NCBI RefSeq assembly: GCF_004118285.1
Contig: NZ_SDHY01000003.1
Span: 124,001-188,000 of the forward strand
Length of the DNA stretch: 64,000 nucleotides
Direction of reading: 5' to 3'
Source of the DNA: Aquirufa rosea
GTDB taxonomy: Bacteria; Bacteroidota; Bacteroidia; Cytophagales; Spirosomataceae
Under the pieces are notes generated by a model. It searched no databases. It was not told where the DNA came from and saw only the letters and a program-made list of their open reading frames with translations. Numbering within the stretch: position 1 is the stretch's first letter; each line of letters starts with the position of its first letter. This document shows positions 1-8,478 of this stretch, piece by piece. A program made the translations under genes and the position numbers.

Positions 1-237
1 TTTTGGTTGCAACGGGTATGTTTGTTGTTCCAACTATCTTATAAGCAGAATACAGATGTTAAACTGTTAGCCAATCTTATCCAATCACTTGCCCAAGAAA
101 AGGAATTTTTTATACAGAAAGCTATTGGATGGTCATTGCGCCAATATGCCCGTACCAATGGGTATTGGGTAAGAGAATTTGTTCAATTGCAAGACCTTGC
201 ACCTTTAAGTAAGCGAGAAGCTATGATGCATTTATAA
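1..237 (+). CDS. DNA alkylation repair protein, AlkD-like (C-terminal part)
   Basis: The reading frame is open from the first base of the window, so this is the 3' end of a gene that starts outside it. The 78 visible residues begin FWLQRVCLLFQL and contain KEFFIQKAIGWSLRQYA and end with LAPLSKREA. These match the last HEAT-like repeats of AlkD-type DNA glycosylases, which remove alkylated bases without flipping them. The W..RV and K.FFI.KAIGW.LR.Y patterns are typical of the family C-terminus. The TTG at 7 is an internal leucine codon, not a start. The family call is confident, but the active-site region lies outside the window. A hairpin terminator follows directly. Confidence 0.8.
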   Translation, partial: FWLQRVCLLFQLSYKQNTDVKLLANLIQSLAQEKEFFIQKAIGWSLRQYARTNGYWVREFVQLQDLAPLSKREAMMHL

Positions 238-272
238 AAAATCCTTGCCGATCTTTAATCGACAAGGATTTT
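238..272. terminator. Bidirectional intrinsic terminator after the AlkD-like gene
   Basis: The stem AAAATCCTTG pairs with CAAGGATTTT, and the inner part extends it imperfectly. Both flanks are A/T-rich, so a U-tract follows the stem in either direction. It lies one base after the AlkD-like stop codon and about 30 nt beyond the 3' end of the converging glycogen synthase gene, so it could serve both. Confidence 0.75.
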
Positions 273-303
273 GGACAATGAGGCTGTTTTGCCATGTAAA
301 TTC

Positions 304-2130
304 TTATTTTCTTTTCTTCATCAAAGCTAGCTCATGAGCTGTATCGTAGTAGCTCCGTAAATTTGACCAGTCAAAGGTATCTGCGATACTTTCCACACGG
401 TTTCTTTGGGTGATACGGTCTCTTTGAGACTGTTGGGTAAATTTGAACAAATTATTCGCTAGCTGTTCTACGGATTCTTGGTAGCTTTGGCTCTTACGAT
501 TGACTACGCTCACGCCCCATTGTTCATAATCTCGCATAATTTGCATGATGTAATCACCAAATCCCGATAAGTCAGAAGTAACCGTAGGTACTCCTCGTGC
601 CATACATTCCAAAGGCGTATAACCCCATGGTTCATAGTAGCTAGGGAATACCCCCAAATGACAACCACGCACAAACTGACTATAATCTAAACCGAACAAG
701 GGATTGGTGGAAACTATAAAGTCAGGATGGTAAACAATTTTCACTTTATCATCCGCATTATTTAGTAAATTGGTTCTATACAGATTTCGAATGATATCAT
801 CTTCCTGTTTTAACAAGTGGGTAACCACTTTTGGTCGGGAGCTTGATTTCCAGGTCTGAACCGTTCTTCTCAACCGAAGTCTCCAGTATTCATCCACAAA
901 ATTATTTAAGTCTGGAAGCTGCAGATTATTGGAAGAGGCAGCAGCCAAAAAGAGCTTTTCTCCCACTTCTTTTTCTATGGCAGAGCAGTTTTCACGGATC
1001 TCATCTAATACCGCTCTGGAATGTAATACCTCCGGATCAATGGAGTGGTAAGGTTGCTTGGTAACGAAGAACATGACCACCGTTTTTTTAGACCCAGCTT
1101 CTTTCATTTTTTGGTTTAATAGCGCCAAAGCGTCTATGGTTAAATCATAGCCTTTATTGCTGAATTCAAATCTACCTGAGGTAAACAAGTATAAGGTTTG
1201 GTCCAAATCAAAAGCCTGACTTTGGAAGAAATGTCCCATGACGAATTCAGAAAGGTTTTGCTTGTACTTGGAGTGTAAATTTTGGTGCTCATGTAAAGCA
1301 GCAAAACGTTGAATATTGAGGCCATTGGGTAAAATAAGCTCCGGAATACGGCCTAAAAAATATTGACATTCCTTGGCGGTAATATCACTAACGGTAGTTA
1401 AAACATCCGCCTTTTGGGCTGCCTGCCTTTCAAAGCTGGCTTGCGCTTCTATTCCATAATTGACGGCTTCTTTATACCAATCAAATGTATCAATGACATC
1501 GTAGAAATTGGGTACATTTCCAGCTAAATACCGGCCCAGCATGGTGGCGTGGGTGGTAAATACGGTAGAAATTTTTACTTTATCTTTCTTTAAATCAGGT
1601 AGGCAAGTAGATGCCATCCATTCATGAAAATGAACGATTAAATCTTTCTTACTCTGATTTTCCTGAGTCCATTTGCTTATAAATAAACGGATTAATTCAC
1701 CTAATGCCACCGTTTGATTCACCAATTCCTCTGCACCTAAGGTAGAAATTTTGTGATTTTCCCAAATCCTTCCTTTGATGCTATTTACTTGATCGTAGAT
1801 GGAAGCAATGTCAAACAAGATGATTTTGGGCTTTCCAGTGATAAGCCAATGTCCATAATACACTTGATATCCTTCTCCTCGCATCCATTGTATAGCCCTT
1901 TCGATAGGGCTTTCATCCGTCAATGGTAAAGCTTCAAATTCAGCTGCAGCAGTTTGAGGAAAATAAGGACCTAATAAGGCATAATCTTCTCCCCATTTCT
2001 CTACCATAGAAGGGACCTTGGTGCGTATTACCGTATAGATTCCACCTACTTGATTACAGGTTTCCCAGGCTACCTCTATCAGGAATTTCTTTTTAACTAC
2101 GGGCTTTCTTGTTTTTACTTCGTTTGCCAT
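304..2130 (-). CDS. Glycogen synthase, GT3 family (eukaryote-like)
   Basis: This 608-residue protein should transfer glucose from UDP- or ADP-glucose to growing glycogen in the cytoplasm. The N-terminus holds EVAWETCNQVGGIYTVIRTK (residues 19-38), the donor/acceptor loop of GT3 enzymes (animal and fungal Gsy). The C-terminal domain holds SYYEPWGYTPLE, with the E-X7-E pair at about E500 and E508, followed by GVPTVTSDLSGFGDY. Bacterial GlgA enzymes of family GT5 lack this arrangement. The protein is somewhat shorter than eukaryotic Gsy and lacks the long regulatory ends, so allosteric or phosphorylation control of the animal type is unlikely. It lies 11 nt downstream of the glycosylasparaginase gene on the same strand and may be cotranscribed. 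The donor nucleotide sugar cannot be told from sequence. Confidence 0.93.
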   Translation of the reverse strand: MANEVKTRKPVVKKKFLIEVAWETCNQVGGIYTVIRTKVPSMVEKWGEDYALLGPYFPQTAAAEFEALPLTDESPIERAIQWMRGEGYQVYYGHWLITGKPKIILFDIASIYDQVNSIKGRIWENHKISTLGAEELVNQTVALGELIRLFISKWTQENQSKKDLIVHFHEWMASTCLPDLKKDKVKISTVFTTHATMLGRYLAGNVPNFYDVIDTFDWYKEAVNYGIEAQASFERQAAQKADVLTTVSDITAKECQYFLGRIPELILPNGLNIQRFAALHEHQNLHSKYKQNLSEFVMGHFFQSQAFDLDQTLYLFTSGRFEFSNKGYDLTIDALALLNQKMKEAGSKKTVVMFFVTKQPYHSIDPEVLHSRAVLDEIRENCSAIEKEVGEKLFLAAASSNNLQLPDLNNFVDEYWRLRLRRTVQTWKSSSRPKVVTHLLKQEDDIIRNLYRTNLLNNADDKVKIVYHPDFIVSTNPLFGLDYSQFVRGCHLGVFPSYYEPWGYTPLECMARGVPTVTSDLSGFGDYIMQIMRDYEQWGVSVVNRKSQSYQESVEQLANNLFKFTQQSQRDRITQRNRVESIADTFDWSNLRSYYDTAHELALMKKRK

Positions 2131-2141
2131 AAAATGGTAAT

Positions 2142-3086
2142 TTAAGACATGTAAGAGGCACTTTCTATTACTTCCGTTTTGCCATTCTTAGTTACTGTGA
2201 AATTAAAGCCTTTTTGAATAGAATAAGCGCCATATTCGCCTTTTTTATTCATGGCTAAATACCCGACCTGAAAATCTTGATACTTATATCTTTTGACGAT
2301 GCGCATGATGGCTTCTTCGCAGGCTTGTTGGGGACTTTTTCCTTGTCGCATAAACTCAACAATAAGAAAGGAGCCTAAGGTTTTCATGACAAATTCACCT
2401 AAACCTGTAGCGCAAGCTCCACCTACTTCATCATCGCAAAATACGGCTCCTCCAATGATGGGGGAATCTCCTACTCGTCCGTGCATTTTGAAGGCCATTC
2501 CAGAAGTAGAACAAGCACCAGCTATTTCACCAGCCTTTCCCAAAGCTAATAGGCCAATAGTGTCATGTCTTTCTATGTTGACTTTAGGCTCGTATTTTGC
2601 TTGTTTCTTCCATTCCAACCACGCATTTTTAGATTTTTCTGTTAGTAAATTTTGCTTTTTAAATCCCTGGGATAAAGCAAATTCTAGGGCTCCAGCTCCC
2701 GAAAGCATAACATGGGGAGTCTTTTCCATTACTGCCCTTGCCACAGAAATGGGGTGCATGATATGTTCTAAAAACGTAACGGAACCTGCATTTCCCAGAT
2801 GATCCATGATGCAGGCGTCCAGGGTTACATGTCCATCTCGATCAGGGTATCCACCATAACCCACTGTGGTTTCATTGGGATCTGCCTCGGGGACCCATGC
2901 GCCAGCTTCTACACCATCAAGGGCTCTACCCGTTTCCATGATTTTTTGATATCCTGCTTGGGTTCCTTTTTCGTTTTTCCAAGTGGCGATGATGATCGGT
3001 TCGGGGGCCGTTTTCACCTCTTTTAATAAACTTGGACTAGCTAGTCCTAATACTCCAGTTGTTTGTAAAAATGATCTTCTTTTCAT
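2142..3086 (-). CDS. N4-(beta-N-acetylglucosaminyl)-L-asparaginase (glycosylasparaginase), Tat-exported
   Basis: This is an N-terminal-nucleophile hydrolase that cleaves the GlcNAc-Asn bond of N-glycopeptides. The precursor is expected to autocleave between D175 and T176 (HDTIG), making T176 the nucleophile. R204 and D207 in GRVGDSP bind the substrate alpha-amino and carboxyl groups. The T-to-R and T-to-D distances (28 and 31 residues) match the Flavobacterium enzyme. The N-terminus, MKRRSFLQTTG, is a twin-arginine signal, so the product is probably periplasmic. Length (314 aa) is normal. It is divergent from the penicillin-acylase-family gene, another Ntn hydrolase, and 11 nt upstream of glycogen synthase. 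Confidence 0.92.
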   Translation of the reverse strand: MKRRSFLQTTGVLGLASPSLLKEVKTAPEPIIIATWKNEKGTQAGYQKIMETGRALDGVEAGAWVPEADPNETTVGYGGYPDRDGHVTLDACIMDHLGNAGSVTFLEHIMHPISVARAVMEKTPHVMLSGAGALEFALSQGFKKQNLLTEKSKNAWLEWKKQAKYEPKVNIERHDTIGLLALGKAGEIAGACSTSGMAFKMHGRVGDSPIIGGAVFCDDEVGGACATGLGEFVMKTLGSFLIVEFMRQGKSPQQACEEAIMRIVKRYKYQDFQVGYLAMNKKGEYGAYSIQKGFNFTVTKNGKTEVIESASYMS

Positions 3087-3203
3087 TCAAATTTTATAGT
3101 CCTCGACCTCTTAAGAAATAATTTTGTTTGTTGATTGAATAACAAATGTGTAAAATTGTCTTTCCAAAGTAAAAAAAAATCTTTGAATTTTCATCTTCAA
3201 ATT

Positions 3204-5657
3204 ATGCCTAACGCATCAATGAGACAATTTAAATCCGTTTTCCCCTTAATCGTAACCCTTATTTGGACCTACGCATTGCACACCAACTGGGGCACTTTGC
3301 CTCCCATGGGTAAATTATTGAGTCCTTTCCAGGGCTTTTGGGTCAATGCTGAAAAAGCAGACGCCAGCGAACAAACCGAAGAAACACTTCAAATTCCAGG
3401 ATTATTAGAGCCTGTGCAGGTCTTTTATGATGAGATGGCCGTTCCTCACGTTTTTGCACAAAACGACCATGATTTATATATGGCTCAGGGTTATTTGACA
3501 GCCAAAGATCGTTTATGGCAAATGGAGTTTCAAACGCATTTTGCAGGAGGTAGAATTTCTGAGATTGTGGGCTCAAAAGGATTGGCCTCTGACCAGTTTC
3601 AGCGCCGTATGGGGGCAGTTTATGGAGCAGAACAATCATTGAAAGGTATGGTGGAAGATCCAGTGGCTAAGGCTTCATTAGAGGCCTATGCTGATGGGGT
3701 GAATGCCTACATTGCGACCTTGAATGATCGTAAATTACCTCTTGAATATAAATTATTGAATTATCGTCCAGAAAAATGGGAGCCTATAAAAAGTGCTTTG
3801 TTTTTGAAGAACATGTCTTTTGTACTTGCTTCAGGAACAGATGATTTAAAAATGACCAATATTTTAAGAAAATATGGGAGAGAAGTAGCAGAGCATTTAT
3901 TTCCTAACTATCCATTTGAAGAGAGTCCTATTATCCCAGAGGGAACACCTTTAGATTTTAAACCATTACCTATACCTGCTGCTCCTGCCGATTTCATAGG
4001 TTTAGGTAGTAGTATGAAAACTCCAGAAAAAGATCCAAACACGGGTTCTAATAACTGGGCAGTCGCTGGTAACAAAACGATTTCAGGGATGCCTATTTTG
4101 GCGAATGACCCACATCTGACCTTGTCATTGCCCTCTATTTGGTACCAAATGCAGCTAGTTGCGCCGGGAATCAATGTATACGGATCAACGATGCCCGGTT
4201 CGCCGAATGTTATTACTGGATTTAATAAAAATATTGCGTGGGGAGTAACCAATGTGGGTTCTGATGTGCTAGACTGGTATCAAATTAAGTTTAAGGATGC
4301 CTCCAAAAGAGAATATTGGCACGATGGGAAATGGAAGAAAACCCAGTTGCGCATAGAGAGATTCAAAGTGCGCGGAGAGGACGATTTCGTGGATACCGTA
4401 TTTTTTACCCATCACGGACCTGTGGTTTATTTGAGTCATGAAAAACCATTTAAATCGAATATCCCAGTTGGTCATGCTTTAAAGTGGATAGCCTTGGAAA
4501 AATCTAGTGAGGTTTCAGCATTTTATAAGTTGAACCGAGCAGCTAATTATGATGATTATAAAGCGGCTATTACCTATTTTTCTGCCCCAGCTCAAAACTT
4601 TGTTTTTGCGAGTAATCAGGGTGATATAGCCCTTTGGGTGAATGGGAAGTTTCCACTTAAATCCAATTTGCAGGGTAAGTATTTGATGGATGGTACCGAT
4701 CCAGCGGCAGATTGGAAAGGTTATATCCCGCATGATCATGACCCTCATGTTAAAAATCCTCCTAGGGGCTTTGTAAGCTCAGCCAATCAGTTTTCAGTGG
4801 ATAAATCCTACCCATATTATTTGGGCTGGCAATTTGCACCCTCAGAGCGGGGTAGAAGAATCAATGAAAGGCTAACAGTGATGGAGAAGGCGACCGTTGA
4901 CTCTTTGCGGGGTTTGCAAAACGATAATTTTAATATTCGAGCTCGTCGCTTATTACCCCTGCTTTTACCTCACGTGACTCAACCTACACCAGCCATGTCA
5001 GCGGCATTGGATGTTCTGAAAAAATGGAATTTACAGAATTCAAAGGAATCCATCGGAGCCACCATATTTGAGAATTGGGTGATTTTATTGCAGTCGTCGC
5101 TTTGGGATGATGAATTTAATAGCGATGAAAAAGTACCTATGAATATACCTACGGTAGATCGTACGGTTAAATTAATGATAGAAGAGCCTAAGGCTATTTG
5201 GTGGGATAATGTAAAGACCAAGAATAAAAAGGAGAGTATGGAGGAAATCATCCGCACTTCTTTCCAAGCCAATGTGGATAGTCTGACTAAGCTACACGGA
5301 TCACTTGGAGAGAATTGGGCCTGGTACAAACACAAACAAACGGGTGTTCGACATTTAATTCCTGGTATGGATGCATTGAGTAGGCTCAATATTCCTATTG
5401 GCGGTGGCGGATCTATCGTTAATGCTTCCACCACTAAAACAGGACCATCTTGGCGACTGGTGGTTGAATTATCTAAGTCTGGTAAGCCAAATGCCTATGG
5501 GGTTTACCCTGGTGGACAATCAGGAAATCCAGGTAGCCCACATTATGATGATTTGATTGATACATGGGCTAAGGGAGAGTTGAAGCCATTGTTGTATATG
5601 CATCAAGCCGATCAAAAATCGAATCGAATTAGAAAAAAAGTGATATTAACGAAGTAA
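3204..5657 (+). CDS. Penicillin acylase family protein (Ntn amidohydrolase)
   Basis: This is a large periplasmic amidase of the penicillin/aculeacin/acyl-homoserine-lactone acylase family. The precursor splits into alpha and beta chains. The beta chain begins at the Ser of NTGSNNWAVAG (about residue 282), the catalytic nucleophile. Other family motifs are the alpha-chain VFYDEMAVPHVFA and QGYLTAKDRLWQME, and the later PASP-type NASTTKTGPSWRLVV. I prefer the ATG at 3204, or possibly 3219, over the TTG at 3135, because the hydrophobic export segment (QFKSVFPLIVTLIWTYAL) begins just after them. The mature protein is about 810 residues. The natural substrate is unknown; N-acyl homoserine lactones or acylated amino acids are possibilities. 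The next gene, a small membrane protein, starts 2 nt after the stop. Confidence 0.9.
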   Translation: MPNASMRQFKSVFPLIVTLIWTYALHTNWGTLPPMGKLLSPFQGFWVNAEKADASEQTEETLQIPGLLEPVQVFYDEMAVPHVFAQNDHDLYMAQGYLTAKDRLWQMEFQTHFAGGRISEIVGSKGLASDQFQRRMGAVYGAEQSLKGMVEDPVAKASLEAYADGVNAYIATLNDRKLPLEYKLLNYRPEKWEPIKSALFLKNMSFVLASGTDDLKMTNILRKYGREVAEHLFPNYPFEESPIIPEGTPLDFKPLPIPAAPADFIGLGSSMKTPEKDPNTGSNNWAVAGNKTISGMPILANDPHLTLSLPSIWYQMQLVAPGINVYGSTMPGSPNVITGFNKNIAWGVTNVGSDVLDWYQIKFKDASKREYWHDGKWKKTQLRIERFKVRGEDDFVDTVFFTHHGPVVYLSHEKPFKSNIPVGHALKWIALEKSSEVSAFYKLNRAANYDDYKAAITYFSAPAQNFVFASNQGDIALWVNGKFPLKSNLQGKYLMDGTDPAADWKGYIPHDHDPHVKNPPRGFVSSANQFSVDKSYPYYLGWQFAPSERGRRINERLTVMEKATVDSLRGLQNDNFNIRARRLLPLLLPHVTQPTPAMSAALDVLKKWNLQNSKESIGATIFENWVILLQSSLWDDEFNSDEKVPMNIPTVDRTVKLMIEEPKAIWWDNVKTKNKKESMEEIIRTSFQANVDSLTKLHGSLGENWAWYKHKQTGVRHLIPGMDALSRLNIPIGGGGSIVNASTTKTGPSWRLVVELSKSGKPNAYGVYPGGQSGNPGSPHYDDLIDTWAKGELKPLLYMHQADQKSNRIRKKVILTK

Positions 5658-5659
5658 TC

Positions 5660-6028
5660 ATGACTCAACATAAAATAAAAACAACATCCAAGCTTCTATC
5701 CATTATCATAATGATACTTGTAGGAGCTATCGTACAGGTATATTTGCCTTGGTATACCATGGGAATGGCCTTTGGTATTATTTCTTATTTGTTATTATTG
5801 CCAAGTAGATCAGCCTTTGTGGTAGGCGGGGGAGCAGGCTTTATTTTATGGGCTTTGGCTGCTATTTGGATGGATAAGCAGTTTCCAAGTACTTTGCCAG
5901 GTCGTATGGCACAGCTTTTACCTTTAGGGGGAAGCGTCATGGCCCTGTATTTGCTTACCGGAGTCTTTGGAGGATTAACAGGGGCTTTATGGTCTTGGGC
6001 TGGATCAAAATTGAGAGGATCTCATTGA
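5660..6028 (+). CDS. Small multi-pass membrane protein of unknown function
   Basis: I do not recognise a named family for this 122-residue protein. It is very hydrophobic, with about four predicted membrane segments (near residues 12-32, 35-50, 54-70 and 92-115) joined by short loops. A GGSVMALYLLTGVFGGLTGALW stretch rich in small residues is split by no charged residue. It begins 2 nt after the penicillin-acylase-family stop codon, so the two are almost certainly cotranscribed. It could be an accessory membrane partner of that hydrolase, but nothing in the sequence proves this. Confidence 0.75.
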   Translation: MTQHKIKTTSKLLSIIIMILVGAIVQVYLPWYTMGMAFGIISYLLLLPSRSAFVVGGGAGFILWALAAIWMDKQFPSTLPGRMAQLLPLGGSVMALYLLTGVFGGLTGALWSWAGSKLRGSH

Positions 6029-6040
6029 AAATTGTAATTT

Positions 6041-6073
6041 TTTAGGACAACTGAACAAGACCTTGTATCTTTG
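6041..6073 (+). promoter_or_regulatory. Candidate promoter of the OmpH-like gene
   Basis: TATCTTTG at 6066-6073 fits the Bacteroidota -7 box TAnnTTTG. About 21 nt upstream is the T-rich TTTAGG at 6041, a weak match to the -33 TTG box. The start codon at 6103 gives a leader of roughly 25 nt. Confidence 0.5.
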
Positions 6074-6102
6074 CGTCCTAGTCATTTTTAAACATTATAC
6101 CC

Positions 6103-6684
6103 GTGAAAAATCTTCATTATGCTTGGTTAGTAGTTTTAACTTTTGCCATTGCTTATTTGTATTTTAAACCAACTGGATCTACAACTGGTTTGGGAGCCAC
6201 TACTTCTGATGGAAAAAGAATAGTTTTTGTTAATTCAGACTCATTGTTGAATAACTACCAATTCTACAAAGACGCTCAAAAAGAATTTGAAAATAAAGGT
6301 TACCGCTTGCAAGTTGATTTAGGTCAAAGAGAGCGTGCACTTCAAGGGGAGCTTCAGGCTATTCAACAGCGTGCTTCTGCTATGACTCAAGCAGAGCTAC
6401 AGGCAGCTGATATGACTTTGAAAAAGAAAGGAGCTGAATTGCAACAGTACAGCCAGCAAAAACAAGCTGAATTAGGTCAAGAGCAGGCCAAGAAAAACGA
6501 AGAGTTGTATAACAACATTCGTGAGTATATCACCAAAGTGAACAAGGAGAACAAATATGAGTTTGTGTTGGGTTATTCTAAATTAGGTGGAGGTATTTTA
6601 TTTGCAGATCCATCTGTGGATGTAACTCAAAAGATGATTGAAGGATTGAACAAAGAATATGCTGCTAAAAAAGCAGGCAAATAA
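6103..6684 (+). CDS. OmpH/Skp-family periplasmic chaperone
   Basis: The 193-residue protein has an N-terminal membrane/signal segment (AWLVVLTFAIAYLYF), then KRIVFVNSDSLLNNYQFYKDA, the usual OmpH/Skp opening beta strand and helix. A long charged, Gln/Glu/Lys-rich coiled-coil region follows (residues about 60-150), then the closing strand EFVLGYSKLGGGILFADPSVDVT. Skp proteins are trimers that hold unfolded outer-membrane barrels in the periplasm. The start is GTG at 6103; no ATG lies in a suitable place before the signal segment. The hydrophobic segment lacks an obvious cleavage site, so it may remain as an anchor. It forms a single-gene unit with its own promoter-like box and a strong terminator. 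Confidence 0.88.
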   Translation: MKNLHYAWLVVLTFAIAYLYFKPTGSTTGLGATTSDGKRIVFVNSDSLLNNYQFYKDAQKEFENKGYRLQVDLGQRERALQGELQAIQQRASAMTQAELQAADMTLKKKGAELQQYSQQKQAELGQEQAKKNEELYNNIREYITKVNKENKYEFVLGYSKLGGGILFADPSVDVTQKMIEGLNKEYAAKKAGK

Positions 6685-6702
6685 TTTATAAATGATTAAA
6701 AG

Positions 6703-6733
6703 GCCACACAGCTTGTTTCTGTGTGGCTTTTTT
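6703..6733 (+). terminator. Intrinsic terminator of the OmpH-like gene
   Basis: GCCACACAG (6703-6711) pairs perfectly with CTGTGTGGC (6719-6727) over a 7-nt loop, followed by six T at 6728-6733. It stands 18 nt after the stop codon and just before smpB. Confidence 0.92.
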
Positions 6734-6745
6734 ATGGACTAAACA

Positions 6746-7207
6746 ATGGCCAAAGAAAAAATTCAAAAGAAAGTAGAAATCCAGAATAGAAGGGCTTCTT
6801 TTGAATATGCATTTTTAGAGACCTGGACAGCAGGATTAGTTTTGACGGGTACGGAAATTAAATCTATCCGTCAAGGTAAAGCTAATCTAACGGATGCCTA
6901 TTGCTTATTCCATCAGGAGGAGTTGTATGTAAGAAATATGCATATTTCTACTTATGAAGAGGGAACCCATTTTAACCACACGCCACTTCGTGATCGGAAA
7001 TTGTTGCTTTCTAAAAGAGAGCTAAAAAAGCTGCAAAAAGAATTAAAGAATGTAGGGTTGACTATCATTCCTACCCGATTGTTTATCTCTGACAAAGGCT
7101 ACGCTAAATTGAATATTGCTTTGGCAAAAGGTAAAAAGAGTTTTGATAAACGGGAGGATATTAAAGAGAAAGATGTCAAGCGTGAAATGGCTCGACAATT
7201 ATCCTAG
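6746..7207 (+). CDS. smpB: SsrA-binding protein SmpB
   Basis: SmpB binds tmRNA and brings it to stalled ribosomes for trans-translation. The 153-residue length is normal. Clear family motifs are RRASFEYAFLETWTAGLVLTGTEIKSIR, with its GTE[IV]KS core, then AYC and YVRNMHISTYEEG, and the C-terminal KRE.IKE.D..RE tail that forms a helix in the mRNA channel. It starts about 13 nt after the upstream terminator's T-run. Its TAG stop overlaps the stop codon of hemJ on the other strand within a CTAG palindrome. No tmRNA gene is visible nearby. Confidence 0.96.
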   Translation: MAKEKIQKKVEIQNRRASFEYAFLETWTAGLVLTGTEIKSIRQGKANLTDAYCLFHQEELYVRNMHISTYEEGTHFNHTPLRDRKLLLSKRELKKLQKELKNVGLTIIPTRLFISDKGYAKLNIALAKGKKSFDKREDIKEKDVKREMARQLS

Positions 7208-7746
7208 GCATTTTTTCTAAACCTACGGGCAATTTTTACTGCCAACATAATTAGAATACCAAACACAGTAAATCCTATCAGTCCGTAAAGCCAATCCAGG
7301 CTATTTTTTCCTACAACAAGAAATACGACCGAAACAAGTAGAATGGTGGCTATTTCGTTGAATAAACGAAGCTGAGATCCGGAAAAAATAAAGTGCTGCT
7401 GACGAAATTGTTGGATAAGGTATCGACAATAAAAATGATAGATGGTGATAGCCACGACAAATCCTAATTTTAGGTGTAGCCAGGTATGCTGTCCAAAGGA
7501 CTCCAACCATTGTAAATAAATTAAACTCAGCCCAGTTATCCAGGTTAAAAACATGGCAGGTATCATGATGGCATTGAATAATACCTTTTGCATTTTCTCA
7601 AATTGGGCAGATAAAATAGTACGTTCAGGCTCTTGCTTATTTTGAGATTCTGCATGATAAACCAATAATCTAGGTAAGTAAAATAATCCAGCAAACCAAC
7701 TTACTACAAAAATGATGTGTAGTGATTTTATGATGGGATAGATCAT
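7204..7746 (-). CDS. hemJ: Protoporphyrinogen IX oxidase HemJ (CopD-like membrane protein)
   Basis: HemJ oxidises protoporphyrinogen IX to protoporphyrin IX in haem biosynthesis, using a b-type haem in the inner membrane. The 180-residue protein has four to five membrane segments. It opens with LHIIFVVSWFAGLFYLPRLLVYH, carrying the conserved H10, R26 and H31, and has HTWLHLKLGFV with H91 and K93. These are the residues conserved across HemJ. Its start overlaps the end of the upstream mannosyltransferase-like gene by ATGA, which indicates translational coupling. The C-terminal end overlaps smpB by 4 nt in convergent orientation. Some databases label such proteins only 'CopD family', but the opening motif favours HemJ. 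Confidence 0.88.
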   Translation of the reverse strand: MIYPIIKSLHIIFVVSWFAGLFYLPRLLVYHAESQNKQEPERTILSAQFEKMQKVLFNAIMIPAMFLTWITGLSLIYLQWLESFGQHTWLHLKLGFVVAITIYHFYCRYLIQQFRQQHFIFSGSQLRLFNEIATILLVSVVFLVVGKNSLDWLYGLIGFTVFGILIMLAVKIARRFRKNA

Positions 7747-8474
7747 GCTCTTTGGTAGCGTTTGAATAAACTATTGACTTTCAATTGAATCACCCCAAAG
7801 ATAGCTTCTTTGAAAATATTGGCAGACATTTTGCTTTCTCCTTTGGTACGATCGGTGAAGATAATTGGCACTTCAATAATCTTAAAGCCATATTTCCAAG
7901 TAGTGAATTTCATTTCTACTTGGAAGGCATATCCTATAAATTTGATTTCCTCTAAAGGGATAGTTTCCAAAACTTCTCTGCGGTAACAAACAAAACCTGC
8001 TGTGGCATCTTGAATGGGCATCCCTGTGATAAAACGAACATAAAAACCGGCGAAATAGGACATCAAGACTCGTCCAATGGGCCAATTCACCACATTGACG
8101 CCATTGATATATCTGGAACCTATGGCCATATCGGCTTCTTTTTCGCAGGTTTGGTATAAACGAATTAAATCGTCAGGATTATGCGAAAAATCGGCATCCA
8201 TTTCGAAAATATAATCGTATCTTTTTTCAATGCAATAATTAAATCCAGCAATATAGGCGGTACCAAGGCCCAATTTTCCTTGACGTTCTAATAAATGAAT
8301 TCTTTCTGGGAATGTACCTTGTAATTGTTTTACTGCTTGGGCTGTGCCATCTGGGGAGCCATCATCTACGATGAGTATGTCAAACAAGGGCTCAAGGCTC
8401 ATCACCTTTTCTATGATGGCTTGTATATTTTCAATTTCATTGTAAGTCGGGATGATGACAATCCTCGAATTCAT
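7743..8474 (-). CDS. Polyprenol monophosphomannose synthase-like GT2 glycosyltransferase
   Basis: This 243-residue GT2 enzyme resembles dolichol/polyprenol-phosphate mannose synthase, which moves a sugar from GDP-mannose (or a similar donor) to a lipid phosphate. Motifs are IPTYNEIENI (residues 8-17), VDDGSPDGT (36-44), the metal-binding EMDADFSHNP (DAD at 93-95), and GSRYINGV and DRTKGESKMS toward the end. There is no C-terminal membrane domain, so it is a soluble or peripheral Dpm1-like form acting at the inner face of the membrane. It is coupled to hemJ by a 4-nt overlap and lies 4 nt after tag, giving a tag, synthase, hemJ transcription unit. Confidence 0.88.
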   Translation of the reverse strand: MNSRIVIIPTYNEIENIQAIIEKVMSLEPLFDILIVDDGSPDGTAQAVKQLQGTFPERIHLLERQGKLGLGTAYIAGFNYCIEKRYDYIFEMDADFSHNPDDLIRLYQTCEKEADMAIGSRYINGVNVVNWPIGRVLMSYFAGFYVRFITGMPIQDATAGFVCYRREVLETIPLEEIKFIGYAFQVEMKFTTWKYGFKIIEVPIIFTDRTKGESKMSANIFKEAIFGVIQLKVNSLFKRYQRA

Positions 8475-8478
8475 AAAT

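Noticed and set aside
2293-2802. 169-residue plus-strand frame inside the glycosylasparaginase gene
   Set aside because: It is antisense to a well-conserved gene and has no recognisable features of its own.
3135-3203. TTG start upstream of the penicillin-acylase-family gene
   Set aside because: The added residues precede the export segment; the ATG at 3204 or 3219 is a better start.
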